Below, one piece after another: positions 1 to 4,582 of a DNA stretch of 10,572 nucleotides. Made by a program: the position numbers and the translations under genes. Source of the DNA: Patescibacteria group bacterium (lineage in GTDB: Bacteria; Patescibacteriota; Microgenomatia; Levybacterales; UBA12049); contig JAMDEE010000002.1 in assembly GCA_023487605.1 (NCBI GenBank), positions 1-10,572 of the forward strand. The letters run 5' to 3'. Numbering within the stretch: position 1 is the stretch's first letter; every line of letters starts with the position of its first letter. The notes beneath the pieces are model-generated. The model made no database searches, had not been told where the DNA came from, and worked only from the letters and a program-made list of their open reading frames with translations.

Positions 1-176
1 AAAGGCTTTCTAATAAAAAAGGAAAAGAGATCTATGAAGAAAAAGATCAGCTTAAAAAGATATCTGAAGGATATAAATTGCTGTTTGGCGAATTTCCAAA
101 GGAGATAGCGGTGCTGGATGGGGAGAGGAATCCCGAAGAAGTAACAACCGATATAATCTCGGCAATAAGCAAATAA
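1..176 (+). CDS. tmk: Thymidylate kinase, C-terminal fragment (probable)
   Basis: An open frame reading from base 3 enters from the left edge and ends at TAA 174-176, giving the last 57 residues of a protein whose start lies outside the window. The tail reads like the end of dTMP kinase: an acidic/basic helix (EIYEEKDQLKKISEGYKLLF), then a short strand ending in VLDGERNPEEV, then a final helix DIISAISK. In Tmk the corresponding part is a Y-x-x-L helix followed by the I-D-(A/G)-x-x-x-x-E-x-V segment. dTMP kinase makes dTDP from dTMP in the cytoplasm. The following genes (dUTPase/Dcd-like, thyA, later folA) belong to the same pathway and support the call. The P-loop and the DR(Y/H) motif are not in the window, so the identification rests on the tail and the context. 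Confidence 0.66.
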   Translation, partial: RLSNKKGKEIYEEKDQLKKISEGYKLLFGEFPKEIAVLDGERNPEEVTTDIISAISK

Positions 177-254
177 ACAAATAATTCAATAAACAAATCA
201 ATGCAAAATAACTCAATGCAAAATTTTGAATTCTACATTTAATCATTGATTTGT
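172..254. repeat. Imperfect tandem and inverted AT-rich repeats before the dcd-like gene
   Basis: AATAAACAAAT occurs at 172-182 and 188-198, and CAATGCAAAAT at 199-209 and 214-224, so this is a degenerate array with a period of about 15-16 bp. ACAAATCAATG (193-203) is the exact inverse of CATTGATTTGT (244-254), which could form an 11-bp stem around a 40-nt AT-rich loop. There is no T-run after the stem, so it is not a convincing terminator. The repeat starts at the last codons of the upstream gene. Confidence 0.7.
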
Positions 255-290
255 AGTATTTGAGACTGGTAGTATTGGTAGTATTAAATT

Positions 291-866
291 ATGGTACTTG
301 GACCTAAACAATTATTAGAACTGGTTAAAACTCAAAAGTTAGTTGAGGGGTTGTCAGAAAGAGAGTTGACTAATCCCGAAGGCGCGGGGTTTGATTTGCG
401 GCTTGGAGAAGTTTATAAAATTGCTGGAAAGGCATTTTTAGGAATTACAGAAAGACATACGGCGGATATTTCGCTAGTCGCGAAATATCAAAGTCAAAAG
501 TCAACCCTTCGACTTCGCTCAGGGCAAGAAGTCAAAAGTCAAAAAATTACCATAAAGCCTGGGGATTTTTTTCTGGTTAAAACAATTGAATCGGTTAATA
601 TGCCGCAGAATTTAACCGCGTCAATTACTCCTCGCTCAACAACTTATCGGTCGGGTTTGTTTCTGCGCAGCGGAAATGTGCCGCCCGGCTATTGCGGAGG
701 ATTGATTTTTGGTTTGAAAAATGAGGGATCCGTGACCGTTGAAATCGAAATGGGTGCGCGCTTTGTCCACATCCAGTTTAGTGAAGTCAAAGGCGGAGGA
801 AATCTTTATCGCGGTCAATGGCAGGGGGGAAGAGTCACGGCGAGAAAAAAAGAGAAACAGGTTTAA
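291..866 (+). CDS. dcd: dCTP deaminase/dUTPase superfamily protein with an in-frame repeat insert
   Basis: The 191-residue protein has the fold signature of the trimeric dUTPase/dCTP deaminase family: GFDLRLG at 33-39, TPRSTTYRSGL at 113-123, GNVPPGYCGG at 128-137, and a C-terminal GARFVHIQF followed by YRGQWQGG (173-180), resembling archaeal dUTPase-like proteins. The family makes dUMP or dUTP for thymidylate synthesis and removes dUTP. The H/G-x-x-D-P-G-(W/Y) block reads VPPGY, so the Asp is Pro131. The Glu essential for deamination in Dcd aligns with Gly141. Deaminase activity is therefore doubtful, and dUTPase activity is uncertain. Residues about 67-84 are an insertion encoded by repeat DNA (491-542). 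The ATG at 291 has no SD. The gene lies between probable tmk and thyA. The family assignment is firm; the enzymatic activity is not. Confidence 0.82.
   Translation: MVLGPKQLLELVKTQKLVEGLSERELTNPEGAGFDLRLGEVYKIAGKAFLGITERHTADISLVAKYQSQKSTLRLRSGQEVKSQKITIKPGDFFLVKTIESVNMPQNLTASITPRSTTYRSGLFLRSGNVPPGYCGGLIFGLKNEGSVTVEIEMGARFVHIQFSEVKGGGNLYRGQWQGGRVTARKKEKQV
491..542 (+). repeat. In-frame repeat insert in the dcd-like gene
   Basis: The 14-mer AAGTCAAAAGTCAA occurs exactly at 491-504 and 529-542. Between the copies lies CCCTTCGACTTCGCTCAGGG (505-524), whose ends CCCT and AGGG are complementary. The reverse complement of this 20-mer matches bases 3947-3966 inside folA at 17 of 20 positions. The insert keeps the reading frame and encodes a basic, Ser/Gln/Lys/Arg-rich loop. 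Similar TCAAAAG units occur in thyA at 1611-1640. Confidence 0.85.
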
Positions 867-870
867 AAAG

Positions 871-915
871 AATTTATAATTTAGAGTTCAGAATTCAGAA
901 TTAAATTATGAATTT
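871..915 (+). repeat. AATTC-family repeat, upstream copy, carrying the start codon of the next gene
   Basis: The spacer is built of variants of TTCAGAATT and AATTTAGAGTTCA (878-890), then TTAAATTATGAATTTA. The start codon ATG at 908 lies inside the repeat word AATTATGAATT. The 13-mer AATTTAGAGTTCA recurs exactly at 10558-10570 after frr. Related copies lie at 1299-1326, 9302-9335 and 9447-9495. No SD is present. Confidence 0.75.
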
Positions 916-1294
916 AAAATCAGATAGTAAGAATACTTTTAAACAGCAATTTAAGAAAAGATGTTTTGATTTTTCAATAGAAGTATTAAATTTATCCGAG
1001 AAACTTAGAGCAAAACGAAAGAATTGGAATCTTCTAGACCAGTTAGTCAGATCGGGTACGTCAATCGGCGCAAACATTGTTGAAGGCGGAAATAGCGTGT
1101 CGAAGCGGGAATTTATAAACTATTTTCAGATTGCCATAAAATCCGCGTCGGAAACCCTTTACTGGCTTGCGCTTTTGAAAGAAATCAACGAAAATGATAC
1201 AAATCAAATTGGCAAACTTATTAAAGAATGTGTAGAGATCAAGAAGATAATAACAACGATTATTTTAAATACCAAGAACAATTCTAGATTATAA
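908..1294 (+). CDS. Four helix bundle protein (23S rRNA IVP / S23 family)
   Basis: The 128-residue protein carries the family hallmark LVRSGTSIGANIVEG (46-60), followed by S-x-x-EFINYFQIAIKSASETLYWLALL (64-90) with the usual small and aromatic helix contacts. Family members were first seen encoded in intervening sequences of 23S rRNA genes. Members also occur as stand-alone genes in many bacteria, including CPR. They form small four-helix bundles and their molecular role is unknown. The N-terminus has about 20 more residues than the conserved core (MNLKSDSKNTFKQQ...), and the first codons come from the AATTC repeat. Near-identical repeat words flank the gene on both sides, placing it as a possible insertion between the dcd-like gene and thyA. 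There is no SD. The family call is firm; the function is unknown. Confidence 0.88.
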   Translation: MNLKSDSKNTFKQQFKKRCFDFSIEVLNLSEKLRAKRKNWNLLDQLVRSGTSIGANIVEGGNSVSKREFINYFQIAIKSASETLYWLALLKEINENDTNQIGKLIKECVEIKKIITTIILNTKNNSRL

Positions 1295-1298
1295 ACTT

Positions 1299-1330
1299 AT
1301 TCTGAATTATAAATTATGAATTCTAAATTA
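1299..1330 (+). repeat. AATTC-family repeat, downstream copy, carrying the thyA start codon
   Basis: TTCTGAATTATAAATTATGAATT, interrupted only by single changes, fills the short spacer between the four-helix-bundle gene and thyA. The thyA ATG (1316-1318) sits in the same word AATTATGAATT that holds the start codon of the preceding gene at 908. No SD is visible. Confidence 0.75.
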
Positions 1331-2284
1331 AAAAAACACGGGGAGTATCAATATTTAGATTTATTAAAAGAAGCGCTGGAGAAGGGGATTAAAAAGGTTG
1401 ATCGGGGGACAAATATCAAACTCTATAGTCTTTTTGGACGCCAGACCCGCTATGATTTGTCAAAAGGTTTTCCTCTTTTAACCACAAAGAAAGTTTACTG
1501 GAAGGGAGTTTTGCACGAGCTTTATTGGTTTTTTAAGGGCGATACAAATATAAAATATTTGGTTGATAATAATGTGCATATCTGGGATGACTACCCATAC
1601 AAAATATATGTCAAAAGTCAAAAGTCAAAAGTCAAAAGTCTGACGAAGGAAGAGTTCGTTCAAAAAATAAAAGAGGATGCGCAGTTTGCCAAGAAGTGGG
1701 GGAATTTGCCAAGGATTTATGGAGAAATGTGGCGTTCGTGGCCGACTCGAAAAAAAGGCAGGACAATAGACCAGTTAAAATGGGTAATGCAAGAGATGAA
1801 AGATGATCCCGATGCAAAAAATCTGATTGTTAATTCCTGGAATCCGGAGTACTTATACACAATGGCAGAGAATAAAGATGCTTCAAGATTTCCTATTTGC
1901 CACAACATGTATCAGATTTCAAATAGGAATGGAAAGTTGTCTTTACAGCTATATCAAAGAAGCGCAGATTTATTTTTAGGCGTTCCGTTTAACATCGCGT
2001 CATATTCGCTTTTGACCATTATTCTTGCCAAGATTGCAGGTCTTTTGCCCGGAGAATTTATTCATACTTTCGGCGATGTGCATATTTACGAGAATCATAT
2101 TGAGCAGGTTAAGGAACAACTTAAGAGAAAGCCAAAGCCTTTCCCGACAATTAAGATTCTTGGGAAAATGGAAACCCTTTCCGATTTTACGCCGGATAAG
2201 ATAGTCCTTGAGAATTACGATCCGCATCCTGTTATAAAAGGAGAGTTGACGGTTGCCGGCGGTTATTACGAAAAGAAGAAATAA
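1316..2284 (+). CDS. thyA: Thymidylate synthase ThyA
   Basis: It converts dUMP and methylene-THF to dTMP and DHF. The 322-residue protein shows the phosphate-site Arg30 (KVDRGTN), FPLLTTKK (52-59), ELYWFFKGDTN (68-78), the catalytic Cys195-His196 (FPICHNMYQ), QRSADLFLGVPFNIASYSLL (214-233, with the dUMP-binding Asp and Asn), and GDVHIYENH (253-261). It is longer than E. coli ThyA (264) because of an insert near residues 97-135, partly encoded by a heptamer repeat at 1611-1640. The pair of arginines contributed by the partner subunit (RR before I-I-V-S-A-W-N in E. coli) appears here as Lys168-Asn169. The C-terminus runs past the usual end (GELTVAGGYYEKKK). The ATG lies in a repeat and has no SD. 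The stop abuts the stop of the convergent CofE-like gene. Function as ThyA is very likely. Confidence 0.95.
   Translation: MNSKLKKHGEYQYLDLLKEALEKGIKKVDRGTNIKLYSLFGRQTRYDLSKGFPLLTTKKVYWKGVLHELYWFFKGDTNIKYLVDNNVHIWDDYPYKIYVKSQKSKVKSLTKEEFVQKIKEDAQFAKKWGNLPRIYGEMWRSWPTRKKGRTIDQLKWVMQEMKDDPDAKNLIVNSWNPEYLYTMAENKDASRFPICHNMYQISNRNGKLSLQLYQRSADLFLGVPFNIASYSLLTIILAKIAGLLPGEFIHTFGDVHIYENHIEQVKEQLKRKPKPFPTIKILGKMETLSDFTPDKIVLENYDPHPVIKGELTVAGGYYEKKK
1611..1640 (+). repeat. Tandem heptamer (TCAAAAG)4 inside thyA
   Basis: Four exact copies of TCAAAAG run from 1611 to 1638, followed by TC. They are read in frame as a Lys/Ser/Gln/Val stretch (VKSQKSKVKS, residues 99-108) that lies in a length-variable region of ThyA. 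The same unit makes up the 14-mers flanking the dcd-like insert at 491-542. Confidence 0.9.
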
Positions 2285-3031
2285 TTATTTTTTATTGCTT
2301 TGCCACTTAACCGATTCCAAAAGCGAAGAAAAAACGTCGTCTCCGATGGAAATTTTTAAACTGTCTAATTCTTTTTTGGTTGGATTTTGCTTTTGAAAAT
2401 TAATAAAGCCTGCATCTTTAATAATTGCAAGCGGTTTTTGTTCGTTTCCCTCTCCCATTTCAATTACCGCGGCAGCTGCCAAGGAATCAGCAATATTACT
2501 TTTTTCCGCCCGCATTAGCCTGCCGAAAATATCCGGTGTGTCAATGTAGCTTTTTAAAGCTTTAAACCCGCTGTAGGCAATTGCAACTCCGGTTACTCCC
2601 CAGCGTAAAGGCGATAGTTTGCTGTCGGTAATAATCACTCCGAGATTTTTCAGGCGATATTTTTTAAGAAGATAATTACGAATCTTATTTGCACTTTCCT
2701 GCGGATTTTTTGGCCACAAAACATAATAGCCGTTACCGTTTGACGCATCAATCCCGGCGGATGCCACCAAAATTCCCCTGTTGATTGTTATCATAAAACC
2801 ATACTGATTATATTCGCGGGGCAGATAAGCCTCTGCTTCTTTTTTTGCCAAAATGTCTTTTTGCTCCTCGGACTTAATTTTTTCCACCCGGCTCTCGCAA
2901 ATGGCTATAATTTTAGAAGTTACCGCAACAACGCTTTTATCGCTGATTTCTTTTGCCAGATACTGGTCAAGGATTTTATATAAATTATCGCCCGGAACTA
3001 TTTTTTTTGTTTTATACGCAGTTACTTTCAT
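2285..3031 (-). CDS. CofE-like protein (coenzyme F420-0:L-glutamate ligase family)
   Basis: The 248-residue protein matches the CofE/FbiB ligase fold: SVVAVTSKIIAICESRVE (33-50), ASAGIDASNGNGYYVLWP (90-107), NPQESANKIRNYL (109-121), VIITDSKLSPLRWGVTGVAI (132-151), SGFKALKSYIDTPDIFGR (154-171) and ADSLAAAAVIEMGEGNEQKP (181-200). In methanogens and actinobacteria CofE adds glutamates to F420-0 using GTP. No other F420 gene is in this window and CPR bacteria are not known to make F420, so the substrate is probably different or unknown. It sits 9 bp downstream of the NlpC/P60-like gene on the same strand, probably in one transcript. The ATG at 3031 has no SD. The family is clear and the role is inferred to be unknown. 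Confidence 0.88.
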   Translation of the reverse strand: MKVTAYKTKKIVPGDNLYKILDQYLAKEISDKSVVAVTSKIIAICESRVEKIKSEEQKDILAKKEAEAYLPREYNQYGFMITINRGILVASAGIDASNGNGYYVLWPKNPQESANKIRNYLLKKYRLKNLGVIITDSKLSPLRWGVTGVAIAYSGFKALKSYIDTPDIFGRLMRAEKSNIADSLAAAAVIEMGEGNEQKPLAIIKDAGFINFQKQNPTKKELDSLKISIGDDVFSSLLESVKWQSNKK

Positions 3032-3040
3032 TTAAAATTT

Positions 3041-3520
3041 TTATATATGTTTTGCTAAGTATCCAAGTCCAATTATATCAAGTCCTTGAGGATTTGAAAG
3101 CTTATTGTTTTTAACAATAGGTCTTTTAATCCAGGCAATCTTATTATGTCTTTCATGCTTCAGCGCATCTTCGATCCTTTCTCTTTGGAGAGCGCCGGTA
3201 TGTTTAGCATTATGAACAACGTACGTAGTGTCTGTATCGTCTATCCATATTATTCCAACATGGATTCCCCAAAAATCTGTTTTATCTAATGGGCAGAGTC
3301 CTACGATGTCACCGGTTTGGACATTTGAAATATCATTTATAATTTTAGTATATTCAGTGTCTTTATATAATTCAGAAGAACGGATACGATCAGGGAGAAC
3401 AAATCCTCTCGCGCGAACAATAGCTTGCACTAAAAGTTCGCAATTAGTGCCAGCTTCGGGGTTTATAAAAACTTCCTCAACGGAAGTAGTACTGGGATTT
3501 CTATAATATTTGTACGGAAT
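3041..3520 (-). CDS. NlpC/P60-like cysteine peptidase; start codon uncertain
   Basis: The frame is open from 3550 to the stop at 3041 after an in-frame TAG at 3551-3553. It encodes PEAGTNCELLVQAIVRARGF, which resembles the DCSGLV block of NlpC/P60 peptidases, then LPDRIRSSELY, then GDIVGLCP, then WGIHVGIIWID with the likely catalytic His, and YVVHNAKHTGA. The only canonical start, GTG at 3430, lies four codons downstream of the probable catalytic Cys (codon 3440-3442), so a protein started there would lack the nucleophile. No ATG, GTG or TTG lies between the TAG and that Cys. I model an ATT start at 3520, preceded by AAGAG six bases upstream, giving 159 residues with Cys27 and His87. A decayed 5' end or a sequencing indel in the GAAAGGGAAAAC stretch (about 3540-3550) are alternatives. 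Such enzymes normally cut peptidoglycan peptides, but no signal peptide is visible. Confidence 0.62.
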   Translation of the reverse strand: MPYKYYRNPSTTSVEEVFINPEAGTNCELLVQAIVRARGFVLPDRIRSSELYKDTEYTKIINDISNVQTGDIVGLCPLDKTDFWGIHVGIIWIDDTDTTYVVHNAKHTGALQRERIEDALKHERHNKIAWIKRPIVKNNKLSNPQGLDIIGLGYLAKHI

Positions 3521-3556
3521 TACTATCTCTTTTGTGAATGTTTTCCCTTTCTAAAG

Positions 3557-3570
3557 TGATATAATACCAC
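3557..3570. promoter_or_regulatory. Overlapping divergent extended -10 boxes
   Basis: On the + strand TGATATAAT (3557-3565) is a perfect extended -10, placing the folA transcript start near 3572, about 32 nt before its ATG. On the - strand TGGTATTAT (ending at 3561) is also an extended -10, overlapping the same bases and pointing to the NlpC/P60-like gene, with a start near 3554. No good -35 boxes are seen on either side, which fits extended -10 use. Confidence 0.5.
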
Positions 3571-3603
3571 ATATAAATAATAAATTTCCATCCATAATCC
3601 ATA

Positions 3604-4191
3604 ATGAAAATTTCTATCATTGCCGCAATTGATGAAAAAAGGGGAATTGGAAAAAACGGGAAATTACCCTGGAATATTCCTGAAGATCTCAAGCGTTTTA
3701 GGGAAGTTACAAACGGACACCCGATTATCATGGGAAGAAAAACTTGGGATTCTTTGCCGGTTAGGCCTTTGCCAAATCGTTATAATGTCGTCATAACTCG
3801 AAATCCAGAGTTTAGCCTTGAAAGGTCTCACCTTGCGAAGCTGACAGGGTCATTGAAGGAGGCGATAGAAAAAGCTTCTCGTTATTGTCATTCTGAATTG
3901 ATTTCAGAATCTAATAAGATGCCGAAACTCATTCGGCAAGCTCAGAGCCTGAGCGGAGTCGAATGGCAAGTTCGGTATGACAAAGGGGAGGTTTTTATTA
4001 TCGGCGGGGGACAAGTTTTTAAAGAGGCACTTGAAAAAGGATTGGTTGATAGGCTTTATCTGACAATTGTTAAGGGAGATTTTGGCGCCGACACCTTTTT
4101 TCCGGATTACTCGCAGTTTAAAAAAGTTACATCAGAAGAAAAAAGAGAATCTGACGGCTATAAATATACATTTTTAGAGCTAGAAAGATAA
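3604..4191 (+). CDS. folA: Dihydrofolate reductase with a 33-residue in-frame element
   Basis: DHFR reduces DHF to THF with NADPH, closing the cycle opened by ThyA. The 195-residue protein shows IAAIDEKRGIGKNGKLPW (6-23), IPEDLKRF (25-32, with the catalytic acid Asp28), GHPIIMGRKTWDSLP (38-52), VVITRNPEF (62-70), VFIIGGGQVFKEAL (130-143) and GADTFFPDY (161-169). Between SLKEAIEKASR and GEVFIIGGG, residues about 94-127 do not belong to DHFR. They are encoded by a palindromic repeat element at 3885-3983. Without its 33 codons the enzyme would be 162 residues, the normal bacterial size. The insert lies just before the GGG strand, where families vary in length, so the enzyme may stay active. The gene has an extended -10 promoter but no SD at the ATG. 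Its stop is 2 bp from the convergent DUF488 stop. Confidence 0.95.
   Translation: MKISIIAAIDEKRGIGKNGKLPWNIPEDLKRFREVTNGHPIIMGRKTWDSLPVRPLPNRYNVVITRNPEFSLERSHLAKLTGSLKEAIEKASRYCHSELISESNKMPKLIRQAQSLSGVEWQVRYDKGEVFIIGGGQVFKEALEKGLVDRLYLTIVKGDFGADTFFPDYSQFKKVTSEEKRESDGYKYTFLELER
3885..3983 (+). mobile_element. 99-bp in-frame palindromic element inside folA
   Basis: The ends are a 7-bp inverted repeat, TTGTCAT (3885-3891) and ATGACAA (3977-3983). Inside lie three hairpins: ATTCTGAA/TTCAGAAT (3890-3897/3903-3910), TGCCGAA/TTCGGCA (3920-3926/3932-3938) and GCTCAG/CTGAGC (3940-3945/3949-3954). The length of exactly 33 codons and lack of stops keep folA open. The encoded text (CHSELISESNKMPKLIRQAQ) resembles protein-borne palindromic repeats such as those known from Rickettsia, but I cannot confirm a family. 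There is no transposase, so any movement would need one in trans. Bases 3947-3966 are shared with the dcd-like insert in opposite orientation. Confidence 0.82.
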
Positions 4192-4193
4192 TC

Positions 4194-4556
4194 CTATTTG
4201 AGGCTAAGGTTAATCAGAGGATTTATTTTTTTTAAATGTTCTGCAACAAGTCTTCTATGACACATTTCAGGAGTATCTTCCCAGCATAAAAGTGTAAGTA
4301 TATCCTTTTGTGATATGTCCAAAACTATATCCAGGTATTTTTGATTTCTATTTAAGACTTCTTTGGCGAATCTTCTCTCATATTTCTTCCAATCTATTCT
4401 TCTATCGTGGTAAGACTTTAAGAGTTCTGTAGAAGGAGCTAGGGTTGGCATCCAAATATCGAAAACAAATTCAGGTCTAATCCGTCTCATGATGCAGATC
4501 CTTATGCCATCAGATTTTTCGTTTTTTGCCTGAACAGACTTTGTTTTTATTATCAT
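4194..4556 (-). CDS. DUF488 family protein
   Basis: This 120-residue protein has the usual DUF488 elements: a basic N-terminal strand region with MRRIRPEFVFDIWMPTLAPS (23-42), LLKSYHDRRIDWKKYERRFAKEV (45-67), and the terminal block LTLLCWEDTPEMCHRRLVAEHL (87-108). The block carries Cys91, Cys99, His100 and Arg101 in the conserved C-x7-CHR arrangement. The family is widespread and of unknown biochemical function. It lies 26 bp downstream of the GNAT-Maf fusion gene on the same strand, so the two are probably co-transcribed. The ATG at 4556 has no SD. Its stop is 2 bp from the stop of folA on the other strand. The family call is good and no function can be given. Confidence 0.85.
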   Translation of the reverse strand: MIIKTKSVQAKNEKSDGIRICIMRRIRPEFVFDIWMPTLAPSTELLKSYHDRRIDWKKYERRFAKEVLNRNQKYLDIVLDISQKDILTLLCWEDTPEMCHRRLVAEHLKKINPLINLSLK

Positions 4557-4582
4557 AGGTTAAGATTTTTATTGTTTGTCAT

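Noticed and set aside
172..224. CRISPR-like array
   Set aside because: Units are short, degenerate and AT-rich, without equal unique spacers or cas genes.
52..246. 64-codon open frame on the - strand with a hydrophobic start
   Set aside because: It lies antisense to the probable tmk end and the repeat array. The hydrophobic look comes from reading AT-rich DNA, and there is no SD or family match.
193..254. Rho-independent terminator after tmk
   Set aside because: The 11-bp stem is AT-rich, has a 40-nt loop and no T-run after it.
3501..3731. 76-codon - strand frame starting inside folA
   Set aside because: It is antisense to the conserved folA 5' end and crosses the shared promoter. Only its segment from ATG 3572 is of interest, as a possible frameshifted start of the NlpC/P60-like gene.
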